A stretch of 64,000 bases of DNA from Lutraria lutraria (taxonomy: Eukaryota; Mollusca; Bivalvia; Venerida; Mactridae): positions 1,433,501-1,497,500 of the forward strand of contig OZ026836.1 in assembly GCA_964023205.1 (NCBI GenBank), given 5' to 3'. This document shows positions 8,540 through 22,378 of the stretch, piece by piece. The translations under genes were made by a program, and so were the position numbers. The notes under the pieces were generated by a model. It saw only the letters and a program-made list of their open reading frames with translations, searched no databases and was not told the origin of the DNA. Each line of letters opens with the position of its first letter. Positions within the stretch are counted from its first letter, which is position 1.

Positions 8540-10786
8540 GATAAACTTTAGGAAAATCAATTAGCTAATTTCTTTAAATTATTTGATATATCTTAGATGA
8601 AATAATGGTACTAAAACGCTCACTTTATGAGGTGTTTGTGAAACACCAATTGCTCCCTAAAGAGCAATATTAATGGATAGTTGACCTTTGACCTATTGAT
8701 AGACCTTATCAACAGGGGTCATCTATCTGTATTTGACCAACCTTCAAACCAAGTGAAGACCTAAGAGGCCAATACAGTCGAATTGGCCAGACAAGGTTTG
8801 ATTAAAAACGAGCAAAAAGACAGACATTAGCAATCCAGCAATATATACCCTCATTTCTTTGAAATGGGGGCATAACTAGAACTTTTAAAAAGAACCCTAC
8901 AATTAGAAAAATATGACAAAAATATAAATGAAAAACATTTCAATATCAAGACAATTTACCTAATAGAAATAACTGCTAGGTTCATAAGAATAAAGTTTTG
9001 TAACAATACTAGTAGAGAATAAAGCTCAGAAAAATCAACTACCTAAGTTTTTTTAAGTAATTTGATATATCTTAAGTTTAATAATGGTACTAAAACGCTC
9101 ACTTAATGAGGTGATTGTGAAACACCAATGCTCCCTAAAGAGCAAATGGATAGTTGACCTTTGACCTATTGATAGACCTTATCAACAGGGGTCATCTATC
9201 TGTATTTGACCAACCTTCAAACCAAGTGAAGACCTAAGAGGCCAATACAGTCGAATTGGCCAGACAAGGTTTGATTAAAAACGAGCAAAAAAGACAGACA
9301 TTAGCAATCCAGCAATATACACCCTCATTTCTTTGAAATGGGGGCATAACTAGAACTTTAAAAAAGAACCCTATACTTACAAAAATATGACAAAAATATA
9401 AATACAAATTATTCCAATTCAAGACATTTTACCTAATAGAAATAACTATTGGAATAAGAAAAGTTTTGTAGAAATATTAAGCAGTTGATTTTCCATAGCT
9501 TTATAAAATCTACAATTTAAGTTAAAATAAGGGCACTAAAATGCTATCTTAATGAGGTGTTTGTAATTAAGAAATTAAAATCTAGAAAAATCCAAATCCA
9601 CCTCCTAACTCCTAAAAAATGAAGCTATTAAAATGGAACAAATTTTATTCAAGAGGTATTCTTTGTAGGTCAGAATTCAGTGTTTGTGAAGCAGTTAATG
9701 GAACCCCAACAACTATTTAAAGGCTTGTGTCATCTGCAAATAGATATACATTTGCCCTGATGTCAGAAACGATGTCATTGATCAATATCAAGAAAATGAG
9801 GGGCCAAAAATTGACTCCTGTGGAGTCCCATCTTTAATATCATTCCAATTTGTTTGTGCATTAGGCAGAACAACAGTTTGCTGATTATCTCTTAGAAGAG
9901 AACCAATTAAAAAGACTGTCAAAAAATCCAAAATATTTGAGTCTGACCAGTAAAGCATGATGCAAAATATGGTCAAAAGCCTTGGTTATGTCGTACAATA
10001 CAGCTTTGGAATCGACAGCCTCAGTGAAGAAGTTGTATAGATAAGCCAGTTGGTTAACTGTTGAGTCACAAGGTACAAAGCCTGATTTAAAGTAGAGTTA
10101 GAAGATCATTGTCACTAATGTGTATAAGTATGCCTGTGGACTACCCTTTGAAGAACTTTCCCTATGGTACAGAGTAGAGATATAGGTTGACAATTGCCAA
10201 CATGAGAATGGCTTCAAGGAGTGACAAAAATGTCTTTCCATGAGCTAGGAAAAACTGAAGAGGACAGCAACTGGTCAAAAAGTCACACAGACAAGTGGAC
10301 AGTTCAAATTTTATAATATCCTCTATCTTAGAGGTTGTAATTATAATGTGGTCCAAGACAGGGCTGACGACATTCACATCATTTTGCAGAGTTTGAATAC
10401 CTAATTATTCATCAAGAGGGGTTTGATCCCGACAAATGTTATTCAGAAGGTCTGCTTTGGTGATTTCATCTTCCACAGTGTTATCACCATCTTGCAGTGA
10501 AGCAAAGATGAACTCAATTTGGAGGAGATGAAATATTTGAGACAAGTTCACCATGATTTCTTAGAAGATGAAGAGGAAATAAGATTTTGTGCTAACAAAT
10601 TTATTGTGGTTTAGTTTGCCCTTTCTTATTTCATCAACATATCGAGGGCTCAACGCAACTGTGTCTTAACTCATATTGAAATAAGAACAAGTTACGACAG
10701 TGTTGCGCTGAGCTCTCAATATGCAGTTTGGTTTCGAAGGCGTAAAAGTTAGTTAGGCAGTCAATCTTTCCTTAGCTTTATTTTCT
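8540..10786. repeat. u4: long (L) unit, beta lineage
   Basis: Length 2247 bp. An L head is joined to an S-like right half: subrepeat B has ATACACCCTCATTTC and the RT has QESIFGP. The RT relic is at 9648-10653, with the extra linker stop. The poly-A run near 8812 is shortened. Confidence 0.95.
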
Positions 10787-13032
10787 GATAAACTTTAGGA
10801 AAATCAATTAGCTAATTTCTTTAAATTATTTGATATATCTTAGATGAAATAATGGTACTAAAACGCTCACTTTATGAGGTGTTTGTGAAACACCAATTGC
10901 TCCCTAAAGAGCAATATTAATGGATAGTTGACCTTTGACCTATTGATAGACCTTATCAACAGGGGTCATCTATCTGTATTTGACCAACCTTCAAACCAAG
11001 TGAAGACCTAAGAGGCCAATACAGTCGAATTGGCCAGACAAGGTTTGATTAAAAACGAGCAAAAAAGACAGACATTAGCAATCCAGCAATATATACCCTC
11101 ATTTCTTTGAAATGGGGGCATAACTAGAACTTTTAAAAAGAACCCTACAATTAGAAAAATATGACAAAAATATAAATGAAAAACATTTCAATATCAAGAC
11201 AATTTACCTAATAGAAATAACTGCTAGGTTCATAAGAATAAAGTTTTGTAACAATACTAGTAGAGAATAAAGCTCAGAAAAATCAACTACCTAAGTTTTT
11301 TTAAGTAATTTGATATATCTTAAGTTTAATAATGGTACTAAAACGCTCACTTAATGAGGTGATTGTGAAACACCAATGCTCCCTAAAGAGCAAATGGATA
11401 GTTGACCTTTGACCTATTGATAGACCTTATCAACAGGGGTCATCTATCTGTATTTGACCAACCTTCAAACCAAGTGAAGACCTAAGAGGCCAATACAGTC
11501 GAATTGGCCAGACAAGGTTTGATTAAAAACGAGCAAAAAAGACAGACATTAGCAATCCAGCAATAGACACCCTCATGTCTTTGAAATGGGGGCATAACTA
11601 GAACTTTAAAAAAGAACCCTATACTTACAAAAATATGACAAAAATATAAATACAAATTATTCCAATTCAAGACATTTTACCTAATAGAAATAACTATTGG
11701 AATAAGAAAAGTTTTGTAGAAATATTTAGGCAGTTGATTTTCCTCAGCTTTATAAAATCTACAATTTAAGTTAAAATAAGGGCACTAAAATGCTATCTTA
11801 ATGAGGTGTTTGTAATTAAGAAATTAAAATCTAGAAAAATCCAAATCCACCTACTACTCCTAAAAAATGAAGCTATTAAAATGGAACAAATTTTATTCAA
11901 GAGGTATTCTTTGTAGGTCAGAATTCAGTGTTTGTGAAGCAGTTAATGGAACCCCGACAACTATTTAAAGGCTTGTGTCATCTGCAAATAGATATACATT
12001 TGCCCTGATGTCAGAAACGATGTCATTGATCAATATCAAGAAAATGAGGGGCCAAAAAATGACTCCTGTGGAGTCCCATCTTTAATATCATTCCAATTTG
12101 TTTGTGCATTAGGCAGAACAACAGTTTGCTGATTATCTCTTAGAAGAGAACCAATTAAAAAGACTGTCAAAAAATCCAAATTATTTGAGTCTGACCAGTA
12201 AAGCATGATGCAAAATATGGTCAAAAGCCTTGGTTATGTCGCACAATACAGCTTTGGAATCGACAGCCTCAGTGAAGAAGTTGTATAGATAAGCCAGTTG
12301 GTTAACCGTTGAGTCACAAGGTACAAAGCCTGATTTAAAGTAGAGTTAGAAGATCATTGTCACTAATGTGTATAAGTATGCCTGTGGACTACCCTTTGAA
12401 GAACTTTCCCTATGGTACAGAGTAGAGATATAGGTTGACAATTGCCAACATGAGAATGGCTTCAAGGAGTGACAAAAATGTCTTTCCATGAGCTAGGAAA
12501 AACTGAAGAGGACAGCAACTGGTCAAAAAGTCACACAGACAAGTGGACAGTTCAAATTTTATAATATCCTCTATCTTAGAGGTTGTAATTATAATGTGGT
12601 CCAAGACAGGGCTGACGACATTCACATCATTTTGCAGAGTTTGAATACCTAATTATTCATCAAGAGGGGTTTGATCCCGACAAATGTTATTCAGAAGGTC
12701 TGCTTTGGTGATTTCATCTTCCACAGTGTTATCACCATCTTGCAGTGAAGCAAAGATGAACTCAATTTGGAGGAGATGAAATATTTGAGACAAGTTCACC
12801 ATGATTTCTTTGAAGATGAAGAGGAAATAAGATTTTGTGCTAACAAATTTATTGTGGTTTAGTTTGCCCTTTCCTATTTCATCAACATATCGAGGGCTCA
12901 ACGCAACAGTGTCTTAACTCATATTGAAATAAGAACAAGTTACGAGTGTTGCGCTGAGCTCTCAATATGCAGTTTGGTTTCGAAGGCGTAAAAGTTAGTT
13001 AGGCAGTCAATCTTTCCTTAGCTTTATTTTCT
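10787..13032. repeat. u5: long (L) unit, alpha lineage
   Basis: Length 2246 bp, with the RT relic at 11896-12901. It shares AATTATTTG (SNNLDF) and AACCGTTGAG near 12304 with u6 and u11; u12 shares only the second. Confidence 0.95.
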
Positions 13033-15278
13033 GATAAACTTTAGGAAAATCAATTAGCTAATTTCTTTAAGTTATTTGATATATCTTAGATGAAATAATG
13101 GTACTAAAACGCTCACTTTATGAGGTGTTTGTGAAACACCAATTGCTCCCTAAAGAGCAATATTAATGGATAGTTGACCTTTGACCTATTGATAGACCTT
13201 ATCAACAGGGGTCATCTATCTGTATTTGACCAACCTTCAAACCAAGTGAAGACCTAAGAGGCCAATACAGTCGAATTGGCCAGACAAGGTTTGATTAAAA
13301 ACGAGCAAAAAAGACAGACATTAGCAATCCAGCAATATATACCCTCATTTCTTTGAAATGGGGGCATAACTAGAACTTTTAAAAAGAACCCTACAATAAG
13401 AAAAATATGACAAAAATATAAATGAAAAACATTTCAATATCAAGACAATTTACCTAATAGAAATAACTGCTAGGTTCATAAGAATAAAGTTTTGTAACAA
13501 TACTAGTAGAGAATAAAGCTCAGAAAAATCAACTACCTAAGTTTTTTTAAGTAATTTGATATATCTTAAGTTTAATAATGGTACTAAAACGCTCACTTAA
13601 TGAGGTGATTGTGAAACACCAATGCTCCCTAAAGAGCAAATGGATAGTTGACCTTTGACCTATTGATAGACCTTATCAACAGGGGTCATCTATCTGTATT
13701 TGACCAACCTTCAAACCAAGTGAAGACCTAAGAGGCCAATACAGTCGAATTGGCCAGACAAGGTTTGATTAAAAACGAGCAAAAAAGACAGACATTAGCA
13801 ATCCAGCAATAGACACCCTCATGTCTTTGAAATGGGGGCATAACTAGAACTTTAAAAAACAACCCTATACTTACAAAAATATGACAAAAATATAAATACA
13901 AATTATTCCAATTCAAGACATTTTACCTAATAGAAATAACTATTGGAATAAGAAAAGTTTTGTAGAAATATTTAGGCAGTTGATTTTCCTCAGCTTTATA
14001 AAATCTACAATTTAAGTTAAAATAAGGGCACTAAAATGCTATCTTAATGAGGTGTTTGTAATTAAGAAATTAAAATCTAGAAAAATCCAAATCCACCTAC
14101 TACTCCTAAAAAATGAAGCTATTAAAATGGAACAAATTTTATTCAAGAGGTATTCTTTGTAGGTCAGAATTCAGTGTTTGTGAAGCAGTTAATGGAACCC
14201 CGACAACTATTTAAAGGCTTGTGTCATCTGCAAATAGATATACATTTGCCCTGATGTCAGAAACGATGTCATTGATCAATATCAAGAAAATGAGGGGCCA
14301 AAAAATGACTCCTGTGGAGTCCCATCTTTAATATCATTCCAATTTGTTTGTGCATTAGGCAGAACAACAGTTTGCTGATTATCTCTTAGAAGAGAACCAA
14401 TTAAAAAGACTGTCAAAAAATCCAAATTATTTGAGTCTGACCAGTAAAGCATGATGCAAAATATGGTCAAAAACCTTGGTTATGTCGTACAATACAGCTT
14501 TGGAATCGACAGCCTCAGTGAAGAAGTTGTATAGATAAGCCAGTTGGTTAACCGTTGAGTCACAAGGTACAAAGCCTGATTTAAAGTAGAGTTAGAAGAT
14601 CATTGTCACTAATGTGTATAAGTATGCCTGTGGACTACCCTTTGAAGAACTTTCCCTATGGTACAGAGTAGAGATATAGGTTGACAATTGCCAACATGAG
14701 AATGGCTTCAAGGAGTGACAAAAATGTCTTTCCATGAGCTAGGAAAAACTGAAGAGGACAGCAACTGGTCAAAAAGTCACACAGACAAGTGGACAGTTCA
14801 AATTTTATAATATCCTCTATCTTAGAGGTTGTAATTATAATGTGGTCCAAGACAGGGCTGACGACATTCACATCATTTTGCAGAGTTTGAATACCTAATT
14901 ATTCATCAAGAGGGGTTTGATCCCGACAAATGTTATTCAGAAGGTCTGCTTTGGTGATTTCATCTTCCACAGTGTTATCACCATCTTGCAGTGAAGCAAA
15001 GATGAACTCAATTTGGAGGAGATGAAATATTTGAGACAAGTTCACCATGATTTCTTTGAAGATGAAGAGGAAATAAGATTTTGTGCTAACAAATTTATTG
15101 TGGTTTAGTTTACCCTTTCCTATTTCATCAACATATCGAGGGCTCAACGCAACAGTGTCTTAACTCATATTGAAATAAGAACAAGTTACGAGTGTTGCGC
15201 TGAGCTCTCAATATGCAGTTTGGTTTCGAAGGCGTAAAAGTTAGTTAGGCAGTCAATCTTTCCTTAGCTTTATTTTCT
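13033..15278. repeat. u6: long (L) unit, alpha lineage
   Basis: Length 2246 bp, with the RT relic at 14142-15147. A private G to C change near 13860 alters the subrepeat B frame (GLFFKV). Otherwise it is very close to u5. Confidence 0.95.
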
Positions 15279-17053
15279 GATAAACATAAGGAAAATCAAT
15301 TAGCTAATTTCTTTAAGTTATTTGATATATCTTAGATGAAATAATGGTACTAAAACGCTCACTTTATGAGGTGTTTGTGAAACACCAATTGCTCCCTAAA
15401 GAGCAATATTAATGGATAGTTGACCTTTGACCTATTGATAGACCTTATCAACAGGGGTCATCTATCTGTATTTGACCAACCTTCAAACCAAGTGAAGACC
15501 TAAGAGGCCAATACAGTCGAATTGGCCAGACAAGGTTTGATTAAAAACGAGCAAAAAAGACAGACATTAGCAATCCAGCAATATACACCCTCATTTCTTT
15601 GAAATGGGGGCATAACTAGAACTTTAAAAAAGAACCCTATACTTACAAAAATATGACAAAAATATAAATACAAATTATTCCAATTCAAGACATTTTACCT
15701 AATAGAAATAACTATTGGAATAAGAAAAGTTTTGTAGAAATATTTAGGCAGTTGATTTTCCATAGCTTTATAAAATCTACAATTTAAGTTAAAATAAGGG
15801 CACTAAAATGCTATCTTAATGAGGTGTTTGTAATTGAGAAATTAAAATCTAGAAAAATCCAAATCCACCTCCTAACTCCTAAAAAATGAAGCTATTAAAA
15901 TGGAACAAATTTTATTCAAGAGGTATTCTTTGTAGGTCAGAATTCAGTGTTTGTGAAGCAGTTAATGGAACCCCAACAACTATTTAAAGGCTTGTGTCAT
16001 CTGCAAATAGATATACATTTGCCCTGATGTCAGAAACGATGTCATTGATCAATATCAAGAAAATGAGGGGCCAAAAATTGACTCCTGTGGAGTCCCATCT
16101 TTAATATCATTCCAATTTGTTTGTGCATTAGGCAGAACAACAGTTTGCTGATTATCTCTTAGAAGAGAACCAATTAAAAAGACTGTCAAAAAATCCAAAA
16201 TATTTGAGTCTGACCAGTAAAGCATGATGCAAAATATGGTCAAAAGCCTTGGTTATGTCGCACAATACAGCTTTGGAATCGACAGCCTCAGTGAAGAAGT
16301 TGTATAGATAAGCCAGTTGGTTAACTGTTGAGTCACAAGGTACAAAGCCTGATTTAAAGTAGAGTTAGAAGATCATTGTCACTAATGTGTATAAGTATGC
16401 CTGTGGACTACCCTTTGAAGAACTTTCCCTATGGTACAGAGTAGAGATATAGGTTGACAATTGCCAACATGAGAATGGCTTCAAGGAGTGACAAAAATGT
16501 CTTTCCATGAGCTAGGAAAAACTGAAGAGGACAGCAACTGGTCAAAAAGTCACACAGACAAGTGGACAGTTCAAATTTTATAATATCCTCTATCTTAGAG
16601 GTTGTAATTATAATGTGGTCCAAGACAGGGCTGACGACATTCACATCATTTTGCAGAGTTTGAATACCTAATTATTCATCAAGAGGGGTTTGATCCCGAC
16701 AAATGTTATTCAGAAGGTCTGCTTTGGTGATTTCATCTTCCACAGTGTTATCACCATCTTGCAGTGAAGCAAAGATGAACTCAATTTGGAGGAGATGAAA
16801 TATTTGAGACAAGTTCACCATGATTTCTTTGAAGATGAAGAGGAAATAAGATTTTGTGCTAACAAATTTATTGTGGTTTAGTTTGCCCTTTCTTATTTCA
16901 TCAACATATCGAGGGCTCAACGCAACAGTGTCTTAACTCATATTGAAATAAGAACAAGTTACGACAGTGTTGCGCTGAGCTCTCAATATGCAGTTTGGTT
17001 TCGAAGGCGTAAAAGTTAGTTAGGCAGTCAATCTTTCCTTAGCTTTATTTTCT
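15279..17053. repeat. u7: short (S) unit, beta lineage
   Basis: Length 1775 bp, with the RT relic at 15915-16920 and an open linker in the R form. It is the first of four consecutive short units (u7-u10). It shares GTAATTGAGAAATT near 15830 with u9, u10 and u14. Confidence 0.95.
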
Positions 17054-18828
17054 GATAAACATAAGGAAAATCAATTAGCTAATTTCTTTAAGTTATTTGA
17101 TATATCTTAGATGAAATAATGGTACTAAAACGCTCACTTTATGAGGTGTTTGTGAAACACCAATTGCTCCCTAAAGAGCAATATTAATGGATAGTTGACC
17201 TTTGACCTATTGATAGACCTTATCAACAGGGGTCATCTATCTGTATTTGACCAACCTTCAAACCAAGTGAAGACCTAAGAGGCCAATACAGTCGAATTGG
17301 CCAGACAAGGTTTGATTAAAAACGAGCAAAAAAGACAGACATTAGCAATCCAGCAATATACACCCTCATTTCTTTGAAATGGGGGCATAACTAGAACTTT
17401 AAAAAAGAACCCTATACTTACAAAAATATGACAAAAATATAAATACAAATTATTCCAATTCAAGACATTTTACCTAATAGAAATAACTATTGGAATAAGA
17501 AAAGTTTTGTAGAAATATTTAGGCAGTTGATTTTCCATAGCTTTATAAAATCTACAATTTAAGTTAAAATAAGGGCACTAAAATGCTATCTTAATGAGGT
17601 GTTTGTAATTAAGAAATTAAAATCTAGAAAAATCCAAATCCACCTCCTAACTCCTAAAAAATGAAGCTATTAAAATGGAACAAATTTTATTCAAGAGGTA
17701 TTCTTTGTAGGTCAGAATTCAGTGTTTGTGAAGCAGTTAATGGAACCCCAACAACTATTTAAAGGCTTGTGTCATCTGCAAATAGATATACATTTGCCCT
17801 GATGTCAGAAACGATGTCATTGATCAATATCAAGAAAATGAGGGGCCAAAAATTGACTCCTGTGGAGTCCCATCTTTAATATCATTCCAATTTGTTTGTG
17901 CATTAGGCAGAACAACAGTTTGCTGATTATCTCTTAGAAGAGAACCAATTAAAAAGACTGTCAAAAAATCCAAAATATTTGAGTCTGACCAGTAAAGCAT
18001 GATGCAAAATATGGTCAAAAGCCTTGGTTATGTCGCACAATACAGCTTTGGAATCGACAGCCTCAGTGAAGAAGTTGTATAGATAAGCCAGTTGGTTAAC
18101 TGTTGAGTCACAAGGTACAAAGCCTGATTTAAAGTAGAGTTAGAAGATCATTGTCACTAATGTGTATAAGTATGCCTGTGGACTACCCTTTGAAGAACTT
18201 TCCCTATGGTACAGAGTAGAGATATAGGTTGACAATTGCCAACATGAGAATGGCTTCAAGGAGTGACAAAAATGTCTTTCCATGAGCTAGGAAAAACTGA
18301 AGAGGACAGCAACTGGTCAAAAAGTCACACAGACAAGTGGACAGTTCAAATTTTATAATATCCTCTATCTTAGAGGTTGTAATTATAATGTGGTCCAAGA
18401 CAGGGCTGACGACATTCACATCATTTTGCAGAGTTTGAATACCTAATTATTCATCAAGAGGGGTTTGATCCCGACAAATGTTATTCAGAAGGTCTGCTTT
18501 GGTGATTTCATCTTCCACAGTGTTATCACCATCTTGCAGTGAAGCAAAGATGAACTCAATTTGGAGGAGATGAAATATTTGAGACAAGTTCACCATGATT
18601 TCTTAGAAGATGAAGAGGAAATAAGATTTTGTGCTAACAAATTTATTGTGGTTTAGTTTGCCCTTTCTTATTTCATCAACATATCGAGGGCTCAACGCAA
18701 CAGTGTCTTAACTCATATTGAAATAAGAACAAGTTACGACAGTGTTGCGCTGAGCTCTCAATATGCAGTTTGGTTTCGAAGGCGTAAAAGTTAGTTAGGC
18801 AGTCAATCTTTCCTTAGCTTTATTTTCT
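17054..18828. repeat. u8: short (S) unit, beta lineage
   Basis: Length 1775 bp, with the RT relic at 17690-18695 and the extra linker stop near 18602. It has GTAATTAAG where u7, u9 and u10 have GTAATTGAG. Confidence 0.95.
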
Positions 18829-20603
18829 GATAAACATAAGGAAAATCAATTAGCTAATTTCTTTAAGTTATTTGATATATCTTAGATGAAATAATGGTAC
18901 TAAAACGCTCACTTTATGAGGTGTTTGTGAAACACCAATTGCTCCCTAAAGAGCAATATTAATGGATAGTTGACCTTTGACCTATTGATAGACCTTATCA
19001 ACAGGGGTCATCTATCTGTATTTGACCAACCTTCAAACCAAGTGAAGACCTAAGAGGCCAATACAGTCGAATTGGCCAGACAAGGTTTGATTAAAAACGA
19101 GCAAAAAAGACAGACATTAGCAATCCAGCAATATACACCCTCATTTCTTTGAAATGGGGGCATAACTAGAACTTTAAAAAAGAACCCTATACTTACAAAA
19201 ATATGACAAAAATATAAATACAAATTATTCCAATTCAAGACATTTTACCTAATAGAAATAACTATTGGAATAAGAAAAGTTTTGTAGAAATATTTAGGCA
19301 GTTGATTTTCCATAGCTTTATAAAATCTACAATTTAAGTTAAAATAAGGGCACTAAAATGCTATCTTAATGAGGTGTTTGTAATTGAGAAATTAAAATCT
19401 AGAAAAATCCAAATCCACCTCCTAACTCCTAAAAAATGAAGCTATTAAAATGGAACAAATTTTATTCAAGAGGTATTCTTTGTAGGTCAGAATTCAGTGT
19501 TTGTGAAGCAGTTAATGGAACCCCAACAACTATTTAAAGGCTTGTGTCATCTGCAAATAGATATACATTTGCCCTGATGTCAGAAACGATGTCATTGATC
19601 AATATCAAGAAAATGAGGGGCCAAAAATTGACTCCTGTGGAGTCCCATCTTTAATATCATTCCAATTTGTTTGTGCATTAGGCAGAACAACAGTTTGCTG
19701 ATTATCTCTTAGAAGAGAACCAATTAAAAAGACTGTCAAAAAATCCAAAATATTTGAGTCTGACCAGTAAAGCATGATGCAAAATATGGTCAAAAGCCTT
19801 GGTTATGTCGCACAATACAGCTTTGGAATCGACAGCCTCAGTGAAGAAGTTGTATAGATAAGCCAGTTGGTTAACTGTTGAGTCACAAGGTACAAAGCCT
19901 GATTTAAAGTAGAGTTAGAAGATCATTGTCACTAATGTGTATAAGTATGCCTGTGGACTACCCTTTGAAGAACTTTCCCTATGGTACAGAGTAGAGATAT
20001 AGGTTGACAATTGCCAACATGAGAATGGCTTCAAGGAGTGACAAAAATGTCTTTCCATGAGCTAGGAAAAACTGAAGAGGACAGCAACTGGTCAAAAAGT
20101 CACACAGACAAGTGGACAGTTCAAATTTTATAATATCCTCTATCTTAGAGGTTGTAATTATAATGTGGTCCAAGACAGGGCTGACGACATTCACATCATT
20201 TTGCAGAGTTTGAATACCTAATTATTCATCAAGAGGGGTTTGATCCCGACAAATGTTATTCAGAAGGTCTGCTTTGGTGATTTCATCTTCCACAGTGTTA
20301 TCACCATCTTGCAGTGAAGCAAAGATGAACTCAATTTGGAGGAGATGAAATATTTGAGACAAGTTCACCATGATTTCTTAGAAGATGAAGAGGAAATAAG
20401 ATTTTGTGCTAACAAATTTATTGTGGTTTAGTTTGCCCTTTCTTATTTCATCAACATATCGAGGGCTCAACGCAACAGTGTCTTAACTCATATTGAAATA
20501 AGAACAAGTTACGACAGTGTTGCGCTGAGCTCTCAATATGCAGTTTGGTTTCGAAGGCGTAAAAGTTAGTTAGGCAGTCAATCTTTCCTTAGCTTTATTT
20601 TCT
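18829..20603. repeat. u9: short (S) unit, beta lineage
   Basis: Length 1775 bp, with the RT relic at 19465-20470 and the extra linker stop. By eye it is nearly identical to u10, which suggests a very recent duplication. Confidence 0.95.
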
Positions 20604-22378
20604 GATAAACATAAGGAAAATCAATTAGCTAATTTCTTTAAGTTATTTGATATATCTTAGATGAAATAATGGTACTAAAACGCTCACTTTATGAGGTGTT
20701 TGTGAAACACCAATTGCTCCCTAAAGAGCAATATTAATGGATAGTTGACCTTTGACCTATTGATAGACCTTATCAACAGGGGTCATCTATCTGTATTTGA
20801 CCAACCTTCAAACCAAGTGAAGACCTAAGAGGCCAATACAGTCGAATTGGCCAGACAAGGTTTGATTAAAAACGAGCAAAAAAGACAGACATTAGCAATC
20901 CAGCAATATACACCCTCATTTCTTTGAAATGGGGGCATAACTAGAACTTTAAAAAAGAACCCTATACTTACAAAAATATGACAAAAATATAAATACAAAT
21001 TATTCCAATTCAAGACATTTTACCTAATAGAAATAACTATTGGAATAAGAAAAGTTTTGTAGAAATATTTAGGCAGTTGATTTTCCATAGCTTTATAAAA
21101 TCTACAATTTAAGTTAAAATAAGGGCACTAAAATGCTATCTTAATGAGGTGTTTGTAATTGAGAAATTAAAATCTAGAAAAATCCAAATCCACCTCCTAA
21201 CTCCTAAAAAATGAAGCTATTAAAATGGAACAAATTTTATTCAAGAGGTATTCTTTGTAGGTCAGAATTCAGTGTTTGTGAAGCAGTTAATGGAACCCCA
21301 ACAACTATTTAAAGGCTTGTGTCATCTGCAAATAGATATACATTTGCCCTGATGTCAGAAACGATGTCATTGATCAATATCAAGAAAATGAGGGGCCAAA
21401 AATTGACTCCTGTGGAGTCCCATCTTTAATATCATTCCAATTTGTTTGTGCATTAGGCAGAACAACAGTTTGCTGATTATCTCTTAGAAGAGAACCAATT
21501 AAAAAGACTGTCAAAAAATCCAAAATATTTGAGTCTGACCAGTAAAGCATGATGCAAAATATGGTCAAAAGCCTTGGTTATGTCGCACAATACAGCTTTG
21601 GAATCGACAGCCTCAGTGAAGAAGTTGTATAGATAAGCCAGTTGGTTAACTGTTGAGTCACAAGGTACAAAGCCTGATTTAAAGTAGAGTTAGAAGATCA
21701 TTGTCACTAATGTGTATAAGTATGCCTGTGGACTACCCTTTGAAGAACTTTCCCTATGGTACAGAGTAGAGATATAGGTTGACAATTGCCAACATGAGAA
21801 TGGCTTCAAGGAGTGACAAAAATGTCTTTCCATGAGCTAGGAAAAACTGAAGAGGACAGCAACTGGTCAAAAAGTCACACAGACAAGTGGACAGTTCAAA
21901 TTTTATAATATCCTCTATCTTAGAGGTTGTAATTATAATGTGGTCCAAGACAGGGCTGACGACATTCACATCATTTTGCAGAGTTTGAATACCTAATTAT
22001 TCATCAAGAGGGGTTTGATCCCGACAAATGTTATTCAGAAGGTCTGCTTTGGTGATTTCATCTTCCACAGTGTTATCACCATCTTGCAGTGAAGCAAAGA
22101 TGAACTCAATTTGGAGGAGATGAAATATTTGAGACAAGTTCACCATGATTTCTTAGAAGATGAAGAGGAAATAAGATTTTGTGCTAACAAATTTATTGTG
22201 GTTTAGTTTGCCCTTTCTTATTTCATCAACATATCGAGGGCTCAACGCAACAGTGTCTTAACTCATATTGAAATAAGAACAAGTTACGACAGTGTTGCGC
22301 TGAGCTCTCAATATGCAGTTTGGTTTCGAAGGCGTAAAAGTTAGTTAGGCAGTCAATCTTTCCTTAGCTTTATTTTCT
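20604..22378. repeat. u10: short (S) unit, beta lineage
   Basis: Length 1775 bp, with the RT relic at 21240-22245 and the extra linker stop. It ends the run of four short units; the next landmark switches to the TTTAGG head typical of long units. Confidence 0.95.
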
